A stretch of DNA of 15,434 nucleotides, from contig NW_008705595.1 in the NCBI RefSeq assembly GCF_000186865.1, forward strand, positions 52,776-68,209. Direction: 5' to 3'. The notes below the pieces were generated by a model. That model did no database searches, had not been told where the DNA came from, and saw only the letters and a list, made by a program, of their open reading frames with translations. Each line of letters opens with the position of its first letter. Positions within the stretch are counted from its first letter, which is position 1. Position numbers and translations under genes: made by a program. Below are positions 14,823 through 15,434 of the stretch, one piece after another. This DNA is from Aureococcus anophagefferens. Lineage: Eukaryota; Sar; Pelagophyceae; Pelagomonadales; Pelagomonadaceae.

Positions 14823-15011
14823 TGGGAGGTGCATCTTAGTGTTTTTTCTGCGATGTGGGGTCCATCTTGGTATTTTTCCACGCCAGTGGGGTCCGTACTG
14901 ACATTTTTTCCAAAGAAGACGCCGAGCGGGGTTCCTTTTGATGTTTCTCTCCGTGGTGAGGTCCTTTTTGAACCTTGGTACGGAAGTGAGGTCCTTCTTG
15001 ATTTTGATCCT
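14823..15011 (+). repeat. Degenerate ~31-bp repeat array, right edge of block
   Basis: About six decayed copies: GGGAGGTGCATCTTAGTG (14824), GGGGTCCATCTTGGTATT (14857), GGGGTCCGTACTGACATT (14888), GGGGTTCCTTTTGATGTT (about 14930), GTGAGGTCCTTTTTGAAC (about 14956) and GTGAGGTCCTTCTTGATT (14986). It is oriented opposite to the left-edge array, and its last 26 bases match that array's first 26 as a perfect inverted repeat. Confidence 0.75.
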
Positions 15012-15079
15012 ATCATAAATGCTATTAATACAAGTATTAAAACCAGATTAGCCATTTAGCACCAGTGCCTGGTTTCTTA

Positions 15080-15368
15080 TCAGAATGACACGGCCCGGTG
15101 TGGTGCTCCTGGGCGTAGCGGCTGTCGTTTGTTTTCCCCTCTTTTATTCGAACCTCTGGGCAGAATATTGTCCTTGCCTTCCTTGATGGCGGCTTGGCGC
15201 ACTATCGCCGCCTTGTCTGGTATGTTGGCATGCCGCTTCATCCAGGAACATGGAATTCGAAGGTCCAACCTTGGCATCCGCCTTTTTGTTTAATTTTGTA
15301 CTCATGTGAAACCCTCCACAATGCCAGCAGATAAAGTTTGACCTGACGAGTTCATCGTCGATTAGCAC
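15080..15368 (-). CDS. Hypothetical protein, two overlapping frames unresolved
   Basis: One minus-strand frame (15368-15144, opening with GTG) reads LIDDELVRSNFICWHCGGFH and MSTKLNKKADAKVGPSNS, with CWHCGGFH a possible half zinc-knuckle. An overlapping frame with its own ATG (15277-15080) reads WMKRHANIPDKAAIVRQAAI then KEGKDNILPRGSNKRGENKR, basic and helical. Both look codable, so a frameshift or an intron probably links them, or one is spurious. A nucleic-acid-binding protein or retroelement fragment is possible but not shown. Confidence 0.3.
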
Positions 15369-15434
15369 TAAATCAAATTTATCTTAGGTCTAGCTCTTTC
15401 CGCCGATGCTTTGCCTTCTTCACTCTGCCAATAT

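Noticed and set aside
1..15434. tRNA, rRNA or spliced-leader genes
   Set aside because: I looked for T-loop and conserved rRNA motifs and a dinoflagellate spliced-leader sequence on both strands and saw none; a covariance-model scan would be decisive.

Overview
The window reads as nuclear DNA of a unicellular eukaryote, most likely a microalga or other protist. The evidence is a DOT1-type histone methyltransferase-like gene split by very short GT-AG introns, a C2-domain gene, long gene-poor stretches, CG-rich coding text and repeat families between genes. I cannot place the organism further. No rRNA, tRNA, operon or bacterial ribosome-binding signal was seen.

Layout. 1-1.0 kb: the 3' part of a minus-strand gene ending in a coiled coil. 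1.08-2.86 kb: no convincing gene, several short inverted and direct repeats. 2866-4341: one 1476-bp, almost completely palindromic (foldback) DNA transposon with about 37-bp terminal inverted repeats, a 5-bp target duplication (CTCAT), repeated TGACGTCA palindromes in its arms and a G-quadruplex-type G tract at its centre. 4.4-4.65 kb: an uncertain ORF fragment. 4866-5700 (minus) and 5824-7165 (plus): a divergent pair, a C2-domain gene and the DOT1-like methyltransferase, sharing a 123-bp intergenic promoter with a TATA box. 7.2-8.6 kb: broken or ambiguous coding text. 8576-9757 (minus): a 393-residue protein with a weak EF-hand/p25-alpha-like helical domain.

10.26-15.01 kb is the most unusual part. 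An 18-base core (GGGGTCCGTCTTGATATT) recurs more than twenty times, mostly in small arrays with a period near 31 bp. The arrays lie between five short, mutually dissimilar genes or gene remnants: an acidic/Gly-rich protein, a four-CXXC zinc-finger protein, an unknown minus-strand gene, an acidic/Ser-rich protein with a basic C-terminus and a SAM-domain-like protein. The two plus-strand genes share a 63-67-bp leader directly after their arrays. Two minus-strand genes share a perfect 46-bp segment that starts at the stop codon and runs into the 3' flank. The outermost arrays face each other and contain a perfect 26-bp inverted repeat (10262-10287 and 14986-15011). Three of the five genes have an in-frame TAG inside text that looks coding on both sides. 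Together this looks like a block of gene cassettes with shared flanks and divergent bodies, possibly mobile, viral or a decaying gene family.

Intron models rest on GT-AG signals, reading-phase agreement and a consistent size class (about 41-76 bp). They were made by eye and need transcript support. Coding calls without a recognised domain are given low confidence because several regions look codable in more than one frame.
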